Shown one piece after another: positions 1 through 11,989 of a DNA stretch of 64,000 nucleotides. A model generated the notes under the pieces. The model searched no databases. It was not told the DNA's origin and was given only the letters and a program-made list of their open reading frames with translations. The position numbers were made by a program, and so were the translations under genes. The stretch's first letter is position 1; the number at the start of each line of letters is the position of its first letter. The DNA comes from Pisolithus tinctorius (Eukaryota > Basidiomycota > Agaricomycetes > Boletales > Pisolithaceae), in NCBI GenBank assembly GCA_024663395.1, contig JANFAH010000055.1, positions 310,001 to 374,000 of the forward strand, read 5' to 3'.

Positions 1-860
1 TCAAATGGACGGGCCCGTCGATGGAATTATCGGGCAGATAAACACAACACATAGGGATGGGCCCTTAATCATGTCATGAATAAGATCGTGAAGAATGAAC
101 AGACCCATCGATGGCATGCACAGGCATATCAACGCATACACATGGGCCTGTCGGCCATTTCCGTAGATTATGATGCATCATATAGACGGGCCCATCACCA
201 TGGCATGGATAGTGTCGCATCAAACGGATGGGCCTGTCGATGGAATTATCAGGCAGATAAACACAACACATAGGGATGGGCCCTTAATCATGTCATGAAT
301 AAGATCACGAAGAATGAACAGGCCCGTTGATGGCATGCAAAGGCATATCAATGCATACACATGGGCCTGTCCACCATATCCATAGATTATGATGCTTCAT
401 ATACACAGGCCCATTGCAAAGGCATCAATAATATCGCATTACATGGACGGGCCCATCGATGGTGTTATCTGGCATATCACCCCATAGGGATGGGCCGGTA
501 ACTATGTCATGGAAACAGTTGGATCGAATAAACGGGCCCTGCGATGGTGCGATTGCCAAGATGGACACATAAAGACGGGACCTTCCGCCATATCCATGAA
601 CTATGATGCATCATATAGATGGGGCAGTCATCATGCCATAGATCATGTCGTAACAAATGGATGGGCCAGACGATGGCATCATCGCGCAGATCAACAGATA
701 GAGATGGGCAGATAACTACATCGCGAATAACATCAATCAGAAGCACAGACCAGTCAATAGTAGATTAGGCAGATCAATCCATAAGGACGGGCCCTTCCGA
801 GACATCCAGGTATTATGACGCATCATAACGATGGGCCCGTCACCACATCAAGGGAAATAC
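1..860. repeat. Degenerate tandem repeat, 214-220 bp period
   Basis: Four diverging copies begin near 8, 228, 446 and 660. Each carries a motif related to the 12-bp palindrome GACGGGCCCGTC and further GGGCCC-containing sub-units roughly every 45-50 bp, so this is a higher-order repeat. The array runs off the left edge of the window, and similarity fades after about 860. No gene is supported here; open frames on both strands are by-products of the repeat. Confidence 0.85.
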
Positions 861-1301
861 CATATGAAACATATGGGACCATCAGTCACACAGGGGATAA
901 CGTCAGGATACATGACACGAAGATATTCTTGCTGCTCTGAGTGAGTATAAGCAGTATTCCATGCATTCCGTCGGAGGGTGCATCCCATTCACTGGATGGC
1001 AGGCATAATAAAATGATGCCTCAACTTTGAGAACGGAATGCATATCCTGACATGTTCACAAATCTATATCAATTGCTGGCAAATAATGTGTAATACGATT
1101 GTACTGTGATCTATCTTTTCCGTGTTGTAGCAAACGGGGCATTACATGTTGAAGTAGATACTCCGTGGGAACGTTACAGGTAACAACAAACACAAAGTAC
1201 ACATGCGGAACTTACACATTGCATCTTCCATTGGCATTATTTCCCGCAAAGTACCTCAGACCAACAACTTCGTCCCTACCCGCGTCCATCTCAACAGCAC
1301 A
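861..1301. other. Intergenic, no gene seen
   Basis: This stretch lies between the tandem repeat and the start of the zinc-cluster gene. I see no coding frame, RNA gene or clear repeat. It presumably includes the promoter of the gene at 1302, but no convincing TATA box stands out. Confidence 0.5.
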
Positions 1302-3705
1302 ATGAAGACCTACACAAAACGCGACAAACTCGCATCCGCAGCGAAGTCGATCGTCAAAATCATCGAGCAGAAAGTCCATGGAACAAAGGACTATGCTGAC
1401 AAGCCGAGGTTTGCGGCATGGAAGGACGCTGTGAGAAGGGTGGCAGAAGTAGTGGTAAGTCCGAATATCATCTCGCACATCGCACTGCTGATGAATATAG
1501 GATTCTGTGCGCGACATTGCGAGGATCACACACGAGATCCCACTCACTGTCATTGCAGCCGAAAGGTTCTGCAAATGGCACGAAAGGGTTGGACGGGAGA
1601 CCGAAGGTCACCCATTCCTGAAGTGGAGACTAATCATGCACCCAGACAAGGCCCACTTCAATGACCATCCATGGCTCCAGACCATCGAAAGGCGCTTCGA
1701 CTTGCAGCGCACTGGCTTCCAGACATCTGCCTTCCTGCCTGCTGCACAACCGTCGTCGGAAACACTGCCGAAGGCTGCAATTCGTAAAGGGAAAGAAAAA
1801 GCTTCCAATGCTGAAGTGAAGGCAATGATTGAAGATGACGATGGAGAGGATGAACTGGTGGATGAGGATGCAGAGATGGGTGGGGATACGATTGACTACG
1901 AGCATGCTCGGGGACAGCAATCGACGTGACAAGGAGCCGCTTCTGGCTCACGCCAGTCCAATCGTCAGTCTCGGACGCCAAAACCGAAATTGGTCAAGCA
2001 CAAGGAAGTTGATGAGTTGGATGAGGAGAATCATGACGAGGACATGGCCATGGACATGCCAGGTACATCTAGCCATCCAACGCCTCGATCAACAAGGCAA
2101 GGCAGGAGTCGAACTGGCGATCAGGTCCAGCCAGCCACAGACCCGTCTGGCCCAACAGCGGCACCCAGCAAAAATCGTTGCGACAAGTGCACCAACGCCA
2201 ACGTGCCCTGCATTCGCAAACCAAAAGGTGCATGTCAGCAATGCAAAAAACGTAAGATCAAGTGCACGTTCGCAACACCCTGTCCGACCAAAGACAAAAC
2301 ACTTGCCACTCCCTCATGACAGAATCCCTCCCATGCACGAAGCAAGAAAAGGTCTCGCAGCAGCTCATCCCCTGATGATGAAGATGCTAACGATGATGAC
2401 GACGAGGACTACACGACAGGCCACCCGCAGAAGAAACCTCGCACCTCCAACAACGCAGGCAAACTTCCTCCACAAAGCTGGTCCCGCCCAGTTGTAATGA
2501 TACCACAGGGACGGCCAGGTAAGTAGGTGCACCCATTCCAGCAGAACTGAATTGATAAGTCCCACGTCAGTAATCTGTCTCCCAGCAAGGTTGGCTCCAA
2601 ATCCCACTCAAGGCTCTTGTTCCGAAAGCGACCAGCGTAGCCAGATAACTACTCCAGCGGCTGGACCATCCACCATCGCAGCTCCAAGAGGAACAGATCA
2701 TACGTTGGGCTTCCTTGATTCATAACGAGTTTGAAATATCTGACATGTAATCAAAATACAGCACCCGATTCTCCTCCCCTTCCATCAGTCCCCAACCCAC
2801 CATCTGCTCCTATGCCTCAGCGACAACCATCGTTGCTATTCGAAGTCGACGTCTGCGAAGAGCTCAACCAACTCTTTCAATTCCATGACACAATGTCAGT
2901 GCAAATGCTGCAAGTGAAAACGAGGTTGAATGCTGTCAATGGTCGTTGACAAGCCGCTACACCTGGCCTAGTCAAAGAATGGATGCGAACAATGGCTGAT
3001 GACATCGCAGAGGTGACGTCCCGTCAAACGTCGACTGAGAAGAAGGTAGACAAGACTGTTAGGTGGATGGCGGATCAATATGCGGCTTTAGTGTCACGTC
3101 AGACATTGTTGGAACAAAAGTTGGACAGTGCCATTCGGGCCATCAACGCTTTGTGGTTGGAAGTCGTCGCATTAGCTGCGGGTCGACTACCGCCTCCTGA
3201 TGATCCAACGTCTGGACTCATCGCACCACCTCCCCCAAGTGAAGATGGGAACGATGCGATGGAAGGTTCCCAACATTGTGGCGATGATGAGATGGGCGGA
3301 TTGGAAGATGACCCGGCCGTTGGGTCCATGGTGACGCAAGAGGCCTGATTCAATCAAGGGCAATCACAGGATGTCAGCGCAAGGAACAACAGTGGAATGG
3401 AAGGAAACGGCGGAGATGGGCAGCTGCAACCAGGTGCATCGCAAGTCACAGCAACAGCCTCGATGATCCCAAACATTCGCTGCGAAGCTCCGCCCGAGGC
3501 GTCACAAACCAGATCGGATGTTGCTGGGCCAACTAACAAGGGACTTCAGCTAGGTAAGAGTGCGGTATACTCATATCATGGAAGGACCAACCTGGAAGAT
3601 CGACCAGTGGGGATGGAATGGCAGCACCAGAGCGAGGATGTTGGTACACTGGGTGGCTACGTCCAAGGTGTATTCAGCGATACGGAGTGCCCCCCCTCAC
3701 AGTAG
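1302..3705 (+). pseudogene. Zinc-cluster protein gene with four in-frame TGA codons
   Basis: The start at ATG 1302 gives MKTYTKRDKLA. A clean 46-bp intron (1455-1500) joins a helical N-terminal region that ends in an acidic tract. A cysteine cluster at about 2179-2265 has the pattern CDKC, six residues, C, then CQQCKKRKIKC, followed by a basic, Ser/Asp-rich segment. After another intron region (about 2519-2760) comes a coiled-coil-like part rich in Q, K and E. The same frame continues through TGA codons at 1927, 2317, 2947 and 3346 with no frameshift. All four fit single CGA-to-TGA changes. Such zinc-cluster proteins of unknown function are common in Agaricomycetes; DNA binding is an inference. 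The 3' end after about 3550 is uncertain. A relative with the same kind of cluster lies at the right edge of the window. Confidence 0.7.
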
Positions 3706-4226
3706 ACAGACATCATTGCTATTACGATACCTGCCTTCTGTATTGTCATATCCTGACAATTCCATATTGCTTCCATTTCAGTACCATTGGGAAGATATGC
3801 TCTGATCGCAGGATGGTGAAGATTGCTTAAGTCTGCTATGGATGTCCCCAACTGCAATATAATTACAATCGATGAACTGAACATGAATTGTTACATTGAA
3901 TGACGGACACTCGTCCGACTATGGCTACGTATCGCTAGAGGAAATATCCATCGAAGTTAGGATGTTCTTCAAGTTCATGTTCTGCTGTTTCAACTGAGCG
4001 TGTTCCGAAAGCCTCTCATACACTGCTATCTGCCTCGCAGCGTAACAGCTAGCGCCAAGCTCTGCAGATTGCGCCCGGCGGGTCCGCCATTGGACAGCTC
4101 AATGATTGAAGAAATTGATAGTCCATTGGAATTCGGCTGTCAACAATTCCTCCTCTTCCAACCAACGGTCTCGCACTGCTTTCACTCGAAGCCAATGAGT
4201 CCGGTAAACTGTTTGTAAAGTCAATA
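3706..4226. other. Intergenic between convergent genes
   Basis: This lies between the 3' ends of the zinc-cluster gene and the KDZ transposase gene. It is A/T-richer and has no supported coding frame. It should contain the terminators of both genes. I did not find convincing terminal inverted repeats of the KDZ element by eye. Confidence 0.5.
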
Positions 4227-7200
4227 TCAATCTATATGTAGGTAGATGAAATACATACATTCTGACATCCAAGTGATGGATTCTGTATCCGTCGGAACGT
4301 CAATGGACCAAAACCACGGCAAATTGCTTGCCCGGTGTGCATGTGCATTCTGATTTATGACGGCTGTGGTGATGGTGAAATCCGTTGTCTGCAATTGCTG
4401 GTAACGGGTAAGGGTCTTGGCACTCACACCGAGAACGACCATCGCCTTTTGGCATTGTTTGTATATTGCGGCTTGCTTCAGAACCGCTCCGTTGATTGTA
4501 TGGATCATGTCCCATGCACACGTTTTCATACTATAGCTTTTGGAATGTCGCACCACATTCCGGAAGATCACGGCCTTGTCCACCAATGCAAGCCTAAGCC
4601 CATTAAGCGCATCATTGGCTTGACCGATCTGAAGCCTCAGCTCTATATCATGAAGACAGCCTAAGTTGGAGGAATGGAAAGCATCAATGCCCAAGTTCGA
4701 TGGAAGCAGCAACGTGGTTATCCCTCCAAGGTCAGTGGTATCAGCAGCGAGCGTCTCATCAGAGCTTCTGTTCGGGTCGTCTGCATCCGATAGATATCCG
4801 TCGGACATGGACGAACCGTCCAGAATTTCATTTTCTCCCTCATTGATTGGATTCAAATCAACTCCCGGCTCTTGCTGTAGACTGATGTATATGGTGGAAT
4901 CTGCAATAAAGCCAGACTGCTCCGACAATAAGTGTTCCTTGCGTCGTGCAAATGCCAATCTTTTCAATTCTGGGGCATTTGCACCGACATTGTGACGATC
5001 GATGCACAATGTGATTGCTGCTTCTTCCAGCCTGAGACCGCGAGCAAGCCAACTTCCCATGCTGCAGTGCACTCCGCTCGGTGGGATATTGTTCAATAAT
5101 TCCAGTTTGACAGCATGGACTGTTGGGGCTAATGAATAGTTAAGATTTGTTGGGAAAGGAGGAGCAGATGTGCAGCTCACCCTTTTTCATTTGCACTTCA
5201 AAGATATCCATGGCAGAGGTGTCAACCATGTGGTCTCTGAAGGCCACTTGCTCTTGGTAGCTCCACATCTCACGTTGTTTCACAGACAATGCTTCATCCA
5301 ACGACTTGAATGCCCTTTTTGCCATATCCACCGCCACCTTCGTGGTTGTCAATTTCCATATCAAACTATCAGCTAAACAAGAATGGTCAGGGAGCACAGC
5401 GCATGCATAGAAGCTCATACCCATGCGAATCATCTTCATGAAGTTGCAATCACTCATTTGAAAATCCAACAGCTCCTGGTGGTGCGGCGAACTCATACCC
5501 CGGGCCGAAGTGGATGTGACATTCAGTAACGACCACAAGGTCTCGATGATTTCGCCATCTACCCATCCAGCACCCTTCATGAATAAGGGAGCATGGCGGG
5601 CATAGCATTCCTGTTTGTGGCCATGCACATGCCAGATTCTGATTCCCAGCATAATCTGCATTGAATTGGGGATGTCAATGAAGGTGCTATTTCCGACCCA
5701 CTTGCATAGATTGGTCATGTATGAGCAATTAATGTCATAGAAACATAGCACATGGTTGATTCCTGCCATGTTGTAACTCAGTGCATTCGCCAATGAGTAA
5801 TCCATGTTTAACTGCCTGAACTTCCGTGAGCGGGAGGCGCATGATTGATACGATATCCTACCTTTCGCCCTTTTGGAAGTTGACAACAGAGTGTGGGTAA
5901 AAACACCCGTGCCGGGCACAAGCTGTTGCGCCAATTCCTGTAGAGTGAAGTCTGCCCCGTTGGGCATTGGCCTGATTGATTGCCTTATGATTGTTGCATG
6001 CAGATTTCTAGGAAGGGCATGAGTAATTGAATGGCAAAAGCGGTCCGAAAATTGTACCTCCGCGACATGGGGGGTGCCCTTCACATATGCCCGATACTCT
6101 GGATCCGTCACCATGTATCTGCGGCCGTCCATCAACCACACCTGATCTTCTGGGTGCCTGTCGTGCATATGTTCGGCTTTGAAGTTTCCATCCATCACCA
6201 ATGTGCAGGTATATCTCCAGCTTCGGAAGGTTAATGACGGAGATCAGCCGAATCCCACAACTTACTGATCCAGATCTTCCGCCGGGTCGACATTGATCCC
6301 AGGTTGCGGACATGTCGCACAAAATAACCCCAGGTCACCTTTCTTAGGAGCCTTCTCTCGTCCAAGGAAGCCGTTCCATTTCAACAGTCCGAGGAGTCGC
6401 CATTGCCGTGCAACTCGCAGCAACTTGCGGTATCTGTCCTGGTGATATTACTGCCTCAGATGGCCTGGAATCGACCATCGCGGCTCAACGACTTACTGGA
6501 ACTAGGTGAGGAAAGTCACCCAAAGTCACCCGTCGCAGTTTTGAATAATAGTTCATCCTGGACATCCCACATTCCAGGTTGTCTCTCACAAAGTCATCCA
6601 AGACAGCAAATGTAAATGCCGTACTTGGTTTTTCGAATGTAGCAGGAAATAACTTGGCTCGCAGCAACTGTACCTGGAGGCTTTCTGCAGCTTCGCACTG
6701 GCACCAATGTATTGCGATGAAGTGCACCCCAGTCACATCGACAATGGTGAGATATTTCGACCCGATGGGCCAACACATGTTGGGCGGAACATCATCAAAG
6801 TCTTCCCATTCATGGGCATTCATTTGGGCAGGCCCTCCAGTGCCATTCGCATGTGATGGAGCTGAATGGCAAGCCGATCCGTTGTGCCCGAGGTGCAGCT
6901 GAGTGCCAGTCTGAGTCCGCTCTGTAAACATAATGCCAAGTAATGAAGGCATGTCTCACCATGTGGAGTGCTGATTCCTCAAAGAATTCTCCATTCCAGT
7001 GTTGCACTCTGTGGAAAAGCAAGCGTTGGTGAGTCATCCTACAGCAGTCCCTGCAGTACATGGGCTGGTGCAAGCAATCTGCACATCTGTACAACCCTTC
7101 CGTTCCACAACTTATGCAGTTCCGTGGGTTAGGAGGTGCTTCCAGCTCCAAAAGGACCTTCATGAACTCCTCTTTGTGAGGAAGCCATTCCCGGATATAA

Positions 7201-7557
7201 TCATTCTGGGTCTGAGAGCGGAAGTGAGCTTGGGTTGTTGCATGAAGGATCCCTAGGTACCATTTTTCGCAGTAACCGTAATGGCTCTACAGAAGGAGCA
7301 TTGTTATCATGTTGCATGTCGAGTGCATCTTCCACAGTATGCATGTGGTGTTTGGAAGGCGATCGGGAATGCTTGGATGGTGAAGAGCGGGGTGAATGGA
7401 CAGTGGAGGCGGCTTGGTGTTGTTCGATTGCGACTTCAACCAATCTCGATCTGTTCCAACCGCTGGTTGTCCGAGTTTTGACTTCTAGTTGCTTGACCCG
7501 ATGGCCAGCCGTACGCCCGATCATTCTCATTCGCTTTCCTGTGCTGCGTTTGGCCAT
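4227..7557 (-). CDS. KDZ-family (Kyakuja-Dileera-Zisupton) DDE transposase with CxC2-type cysteine cluster
   Basis: This is a DNA transposase of the KDZ superfamily, which cuts and pastes DNA in the nucleus. A basic N-terminus from ATG 7557 leads into a cysteine cluster (about 7120-7030: CISCG, CADC, CRDCCRMTH). The catalytic core has LVMDGNFKAEH, FYDINCSY and DGEIIETLW, the expected D, D and E positions, with IWHVHGH and ARGMSSPHHQE between or after them. Introns consistent with the frame are 6899-6959, 6439-6496, 6221-6265 and 5120-5180, and the frame is open from 7163 to the stop at 4227. One problem remains: between about 7200 and 7260 the frame changes without a plausible intron, so either the start lies further downstream or there is a one-base frameshift. 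KDZ elements are known to be expanded in Agaricomycetes and often linked to TET/JBP genes; no TET/JBP gene is seen here. Confidence 0.85.
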
Positions 7558-7978
7558 CGCTATGTTGTTGATGGTAAGTATGATCGAGTCAGTTGTGGGT
7601 AAGGAGCATCTTAGATATCTTTGACAGAGCTTGACTTTCATTTCAAGATCATAGATCCCATCGTGATGGATCGAATATCCGGTATCAATGCGGAACTGAT
7701 GCTCCCGACCTAAACCCAGGAGGCACTAACCTTTTCGGGCGCAGAGCAGTCAACGGAATGAGTGTGATTGGCTCACCTCACCGATGTCGCAATTAATGGC
7801 CGCTGAAATGCCAACAATGAATGTGGAAACATTGCATAAAGTCGATTACCAAGGCAGGAGATGCAATCGGGACGCAATTTGAACAATGGCATGGATACCG
7901 TAGCGCCTTGCTTCAGGGTATTATAATACTTATTGTACTAGAGCCAGAAAATACCCTCCTTCCATTCCAGAAGTCTGA
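7558..7978. promoter_or_regulatory. Bidirectional intergenic region
   Basis: This 0.4-kb gap separates the KDZ transposase gene (minus) from the divergent basidiomycete-specific gene (plus), so it should hold both promoters. No strong TATA box or repeat is evident. A splice-like signal near 7560-7600 leaves room for a short upstream exon of the transposase gene. Confidence 0.4.
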
Positions 7979-10900
7979 ATGGATATGCAGTATGATGCAG
8001 AACATGGGTATGATGATTGGGTCCCAACGGATGTTGAAGATGCGAGTAGCATCGTCGCACAAGGCATCGAGCAGTCAGTAACTGGGGATGAGGACCGTGT
8101 AAATTTTGACATAGATGAATTGGAGGTGTTGGTTCGCAGACGGAGCGATTGGAAGGAGTCCAGAAAGACGAAGAAACCCATGATCTTGCAGTCCATATTA
8201 GCGGAGCTGCACGAATTAGACAAGAACACGGAGTTGTCACATGCAGAAATGCAGCTGAAGGCAGGGGTATGTCGATGCAGCGCTGGATGGGTCTTCCAAG
8301 ACTGACAAATAACTTCCAGCTCGTGACCGCTTGGTTGAAGATACCACTGCATTCCCGGAAGCCCCGAATTATGCTCTGGGCCGGATACAAGAATTCCGTG
8401 CAGTCAGTCATTCAGGAATTGTATCACGACCATGTGCAGAAAAAACTCGCTACCATGAGGGAGGATACTGGGGATGAAGAAGGCCCCAAACCAATTGGGT
8501 TCTATCAGCAGGCGCTCACCGCGTTCATACAGGACGACCTCTCTGACGAGCAGTTGGCGGCCGCGCAGGACATAGCTGCTAAATGGAACAGGATGGAAGG
8601 ACCCGCTCCCGACATAAAAGCGAAGTGAGTTCTCAGCTGCACAGATTGGCGAAGTGTTTGTGAAATGCTGCAGGTGCTTAGAAATGCAGCAAAATACGGG
8701 TACAAGTATTTCCACAATTTTGTGGAAGAGATGTGGAGGTATTGCGGCATGCGGTGTGAGTCAAAGTGAGGTTCAGTGGTGGAAACCAACCAAAACCAAC
8801 ACAAAAGACAAAAAGAGCGAGTGGTGGTGTGCCTCAGCGGTACCTAGATGGTAGAACCTTTGACTTGGGAGGGGTTTATGCGAGCTACAACACTCAAAGA
8901 TGAGTGCTGAGGGTTGGGGGTGCTCCTGACGAAGAAGGAGCAGGAATGCGAGAGGAAGCGATGGGGTAGACTGCTGTCAGCCTACAGAAGGATGGATGAC
9001 GACTTAATTCGATGCTCTGAGCTGCACTGAGCTCAGGGAGGACTTGGAGCGAAGTAGATTGATGATAGACGATAATAAGCGAAGTAGACGATAGTTAGAC
9101 CCTTAATAAAGTCTCAACTATCGAAGCTGCTGAATGATTTTCTGAATGATAACAAAAATGCGAGCAAGAGGGGCTCTCTGATGTCTCTTCTTTTTTTGCT
9201 ACCTAAGTACAGTGATTTATATACAGTACAGGGGCGTTGCCTATGGAAAACAAGGTGCAAACACTTGGTAAGTGATTGGTAACTGATGAGTAAGGAATGT
9301 AAGCGGTGGGTAATCGTCTTAGAAAGCATTGGTGAGCATTGGTAAGGATAAGTAAGCCAAAAAGCGAAGAACCAGTAAGCAAGGGCAAAAGATTGGTAAG
9401 TATTGGCAATAGGTGAGTCAAAGACAGTCAGAATGTCAAAGTATGAGTCAAGTAATGTCAGAAACTGGGAAAGCGCACTGGAATCGCATTAGGGGGAGGC
9501 TGTGCATGTCACATCTCGAAGAGATCGTTTCTGGGCCAAAGTGGGACGACAGAGAGGCAGCGCTGATCTGATGCCGATATAGTACATCCAAAAGCAGACA
9601 GGGTGAGTCAGATGTCAACAGGGGTCAAGCTTTGGGGGTCTGTGGGGGGACAGGAGCATAAGGGATCGCAACTTTCCCCCCCTTACTGTCCTCTCAGTGA
9701 AGCAAATAAAAACTTCATGAATGAGGCTCTGTTGGAAGAGAGGATGAAGGGGGAGCGTCTTCTGCTGTATCTTGCAATAAGGAGGCAAGATGTGCATCAT
9801 ACTCATCATGGATGCGATCAGGGAGAGTGGAGAACAGTAGATTATACTGTAGCTGTCGCAATTTTGGAAGAATGATGGACGAGACTGGTATGAAGACGTT
9901 GCAGGGAGCAGGGAGGAAGGATCCATATGCTTCTTGGACTGGAGAGACTGAAATGACCACATAAGACCTTTCCAAGTGAATGACAGACCTGAGGCGACCA
10001 AAGAACGTCCTCCTAGAGGTCATACTGACAAAAAGAACACGCTGTCCAAGCTGGATGGGCTGAGAGGGGGCAGACGAGGGTGGGATGTACCAGGATGCTT
10101 CAGGACGGAAGCTAGTAGGAACTCCTGGTAGATATACGTAGCCATGGTCCCTAGCAAAGGGGACAAGCGAAATGATTGATGTGGAGGTGGCCATATCAGA
10201 AGAATTAGCGAAATGAGCGTCTTTTGGAGGGAGTGCTGTAGAAACGTGTGGAGTGCGCAAATCCTTTCCAATTTTGGAAGGTAGGATCGCGTGGCCGAGC
10301 ACTACAAGCGAGTGTGGGAATGGTTTCGGTGTCTGCAGAATTGGCGGAGATACATCGAAAACCGGAATGCTGTACACGGGCGCTTAAGAACCTTGTTGGC
10401 GCTTAACTCGCTTTCTCCTTTTTCTTTGGCATTGACAACTCGTTCTCGTGCGAGGGATGACTGCCGACATTTCTGGCTGTCCTTCTTTGCATGAGGGCTA
10501 TGGTCTTCATCTCCATTCATCAGCTACATCCATGTCCACCTCACCAAACACCTTTGGTGTGTGACAGCGGGTCGTATGCTTTGCTGGGTGGAAAAATGCA
10601 GAAGGTACCGTGGAGGCATGCATGTGAGTTCCGAGGTCTATCCAATATCATTGTGCAGGTCTAAGCCTTTCCTAGCATGGACTTCAACCGAGATATTGCG
10701 GACGGAACATCGTTTAATGAGGTTCGGAACCTCGAGGGGTCATGGCGGGATTATCTCGGGGAAGCATTTGAAGAGGATGAGATTTCAAATGATGATGATG
10801 ATGGCCAGAATGAAGGAAGCACAAGGAAGAAGGCCGGGACGATTGTGAAAGTGGATCCCATCACTTTGGTGACCAAAGAAGACAGTACAGTATCGATCGG

Positions 10901-11989
10901 TGAAATTGCAGGTCTGTCCCGCGATTTACTGCAAAAGATGGTGCGTGGATTCATGACCGCCCACTACAGTGAGTGTCAGATTCCTCGATGTAAGTTTCTC
11001 TAATGATCGGCCTCAAGGACAGACCTGCGGAAAGGCTACTGCAGCCATGCCGTTCAAACAGCTCGGAGCGCATCAGCGGGAAATGATTGCGACCGAACAC
11101 CTCCCCGCCAATTTCTCCTTTACCGTTGATCCAAGTCATATGTCAGTTTCAGCAGCTACTGAGCTTTTGAGCTTCTGGCGTCAACAGCAGGCAGTTGACA
11201 TGGGCAATGTATTTGCCTTTCAAATGTGGCTGGATCGCTCTGGGACATTGCAGCCTCCAGCGGAGGATGGCAGAATTCCCCTGCAGATTGCAAGAGACCG
11301 GCAATCCAGGTCACGGACGCCTGCAACTGCTCGAGCCCAGTCCAAAGCCCCAGCTTGGACGATTCCAAAGTCCGATCAGCAGGGAGAGGGACAGGGCAGA
11401 GCAAACACATTCCTGTGAAATGTCCAGAGCAGTGACATGGATGCCTTTCCGCAGGCATCTCCTGCCATCTTCGCAGCTGTGGATATGCCTGGACCGAGCC
11501 ATGATCATTGTCGCCGGGTCAATAGCAGAGCAAAGTCATCCCACCCAAAATGTCTCCATCGCAGGAGCATAGTTCTGGAGACTGACACTGATCATGACGA
11601 TGACCCGCTGGAAGATCGGCAGCCCCAGGAAAAGCAGGGTCGTGATGCAACTCCCATTCCGTGCAAGACCATGGCGCAGATTCGGCCTGATGATGAGCAT
11701 CCGAAAGACACCCGCCAGGTGCGCAATAAAACTCCATTCCCTGGGAGGGCAATGAAAGCACCCACCATTTCGTATGCCGATGAAGATGCATTCGATTCTG
11801 ATGAAGTCGACGGATCGGAGGCTCTAGGTGCAGCAGATGAATTGCCAACACTGTCCAAAGCGACGGCAGGTTAGTTTCCATGGCATTGGAGCGCTATCAT
11901 ATTAAGTATTTCATAGATGAGATGATTGATTTCACCGGAAAGCTGAAGGATCGGTCCGAGAATCAGGGGGATGAGGCTCTTCGCTTCTA
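7979..11989 (+). pseudogene. Agaricomycete-specific hypothetical gene, split by a retroelement-like insert
   Basis: The reading begins near 7979 (MDMQYDAEHG). Introns are likely at about 8268-8320 and 8627-8672, and the exon ends in EEMWRYCGMR near 8757. The expected continuation (MDFNRDIADGTSF) resumes at about 10655-10677, after 1.9 kb that contains a dispersed retroelement-like repeat; the insert appears to sit in an intron. Further exons carry MVRGFMTAHY, a segment ending near AFQMWLD, and a Ser/Asp-rich tail. An in-frame TGA at 11416 and a TAA just after the acceptor near 10650 interrupt the frame. Homology ends at about 11989, where sequence of the C2H2 gene begins abruptly. I recognise the family as widespread in Agaricomycetes near transposons, but its function is unknown. 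Without a related sequence the exact exon ends cannot be fixed. Confidence 0.65.
8870..10566 (-). mobile_element. Retroelement-like insert, copy 1
   Basis: This segment interrupts the hypothetical gene and resembles 15.7-17.25 kb along most of its length. Both copies end at the right with the same sequence; read on the minus strand it begins TGTCACACACCAAAGGTGT, a typical LTR start. A TATA-like box lies near 9215 on the minus strand. A 220-codon minus frame (9715-10377) is clearly related to the frame in copy 2 but matches no domain I know. The left end is approximate, and neither a second LTR nor a target duplication was found, so it may be a long solo LTR or a non-autonomous element. Confidence 0.6.
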
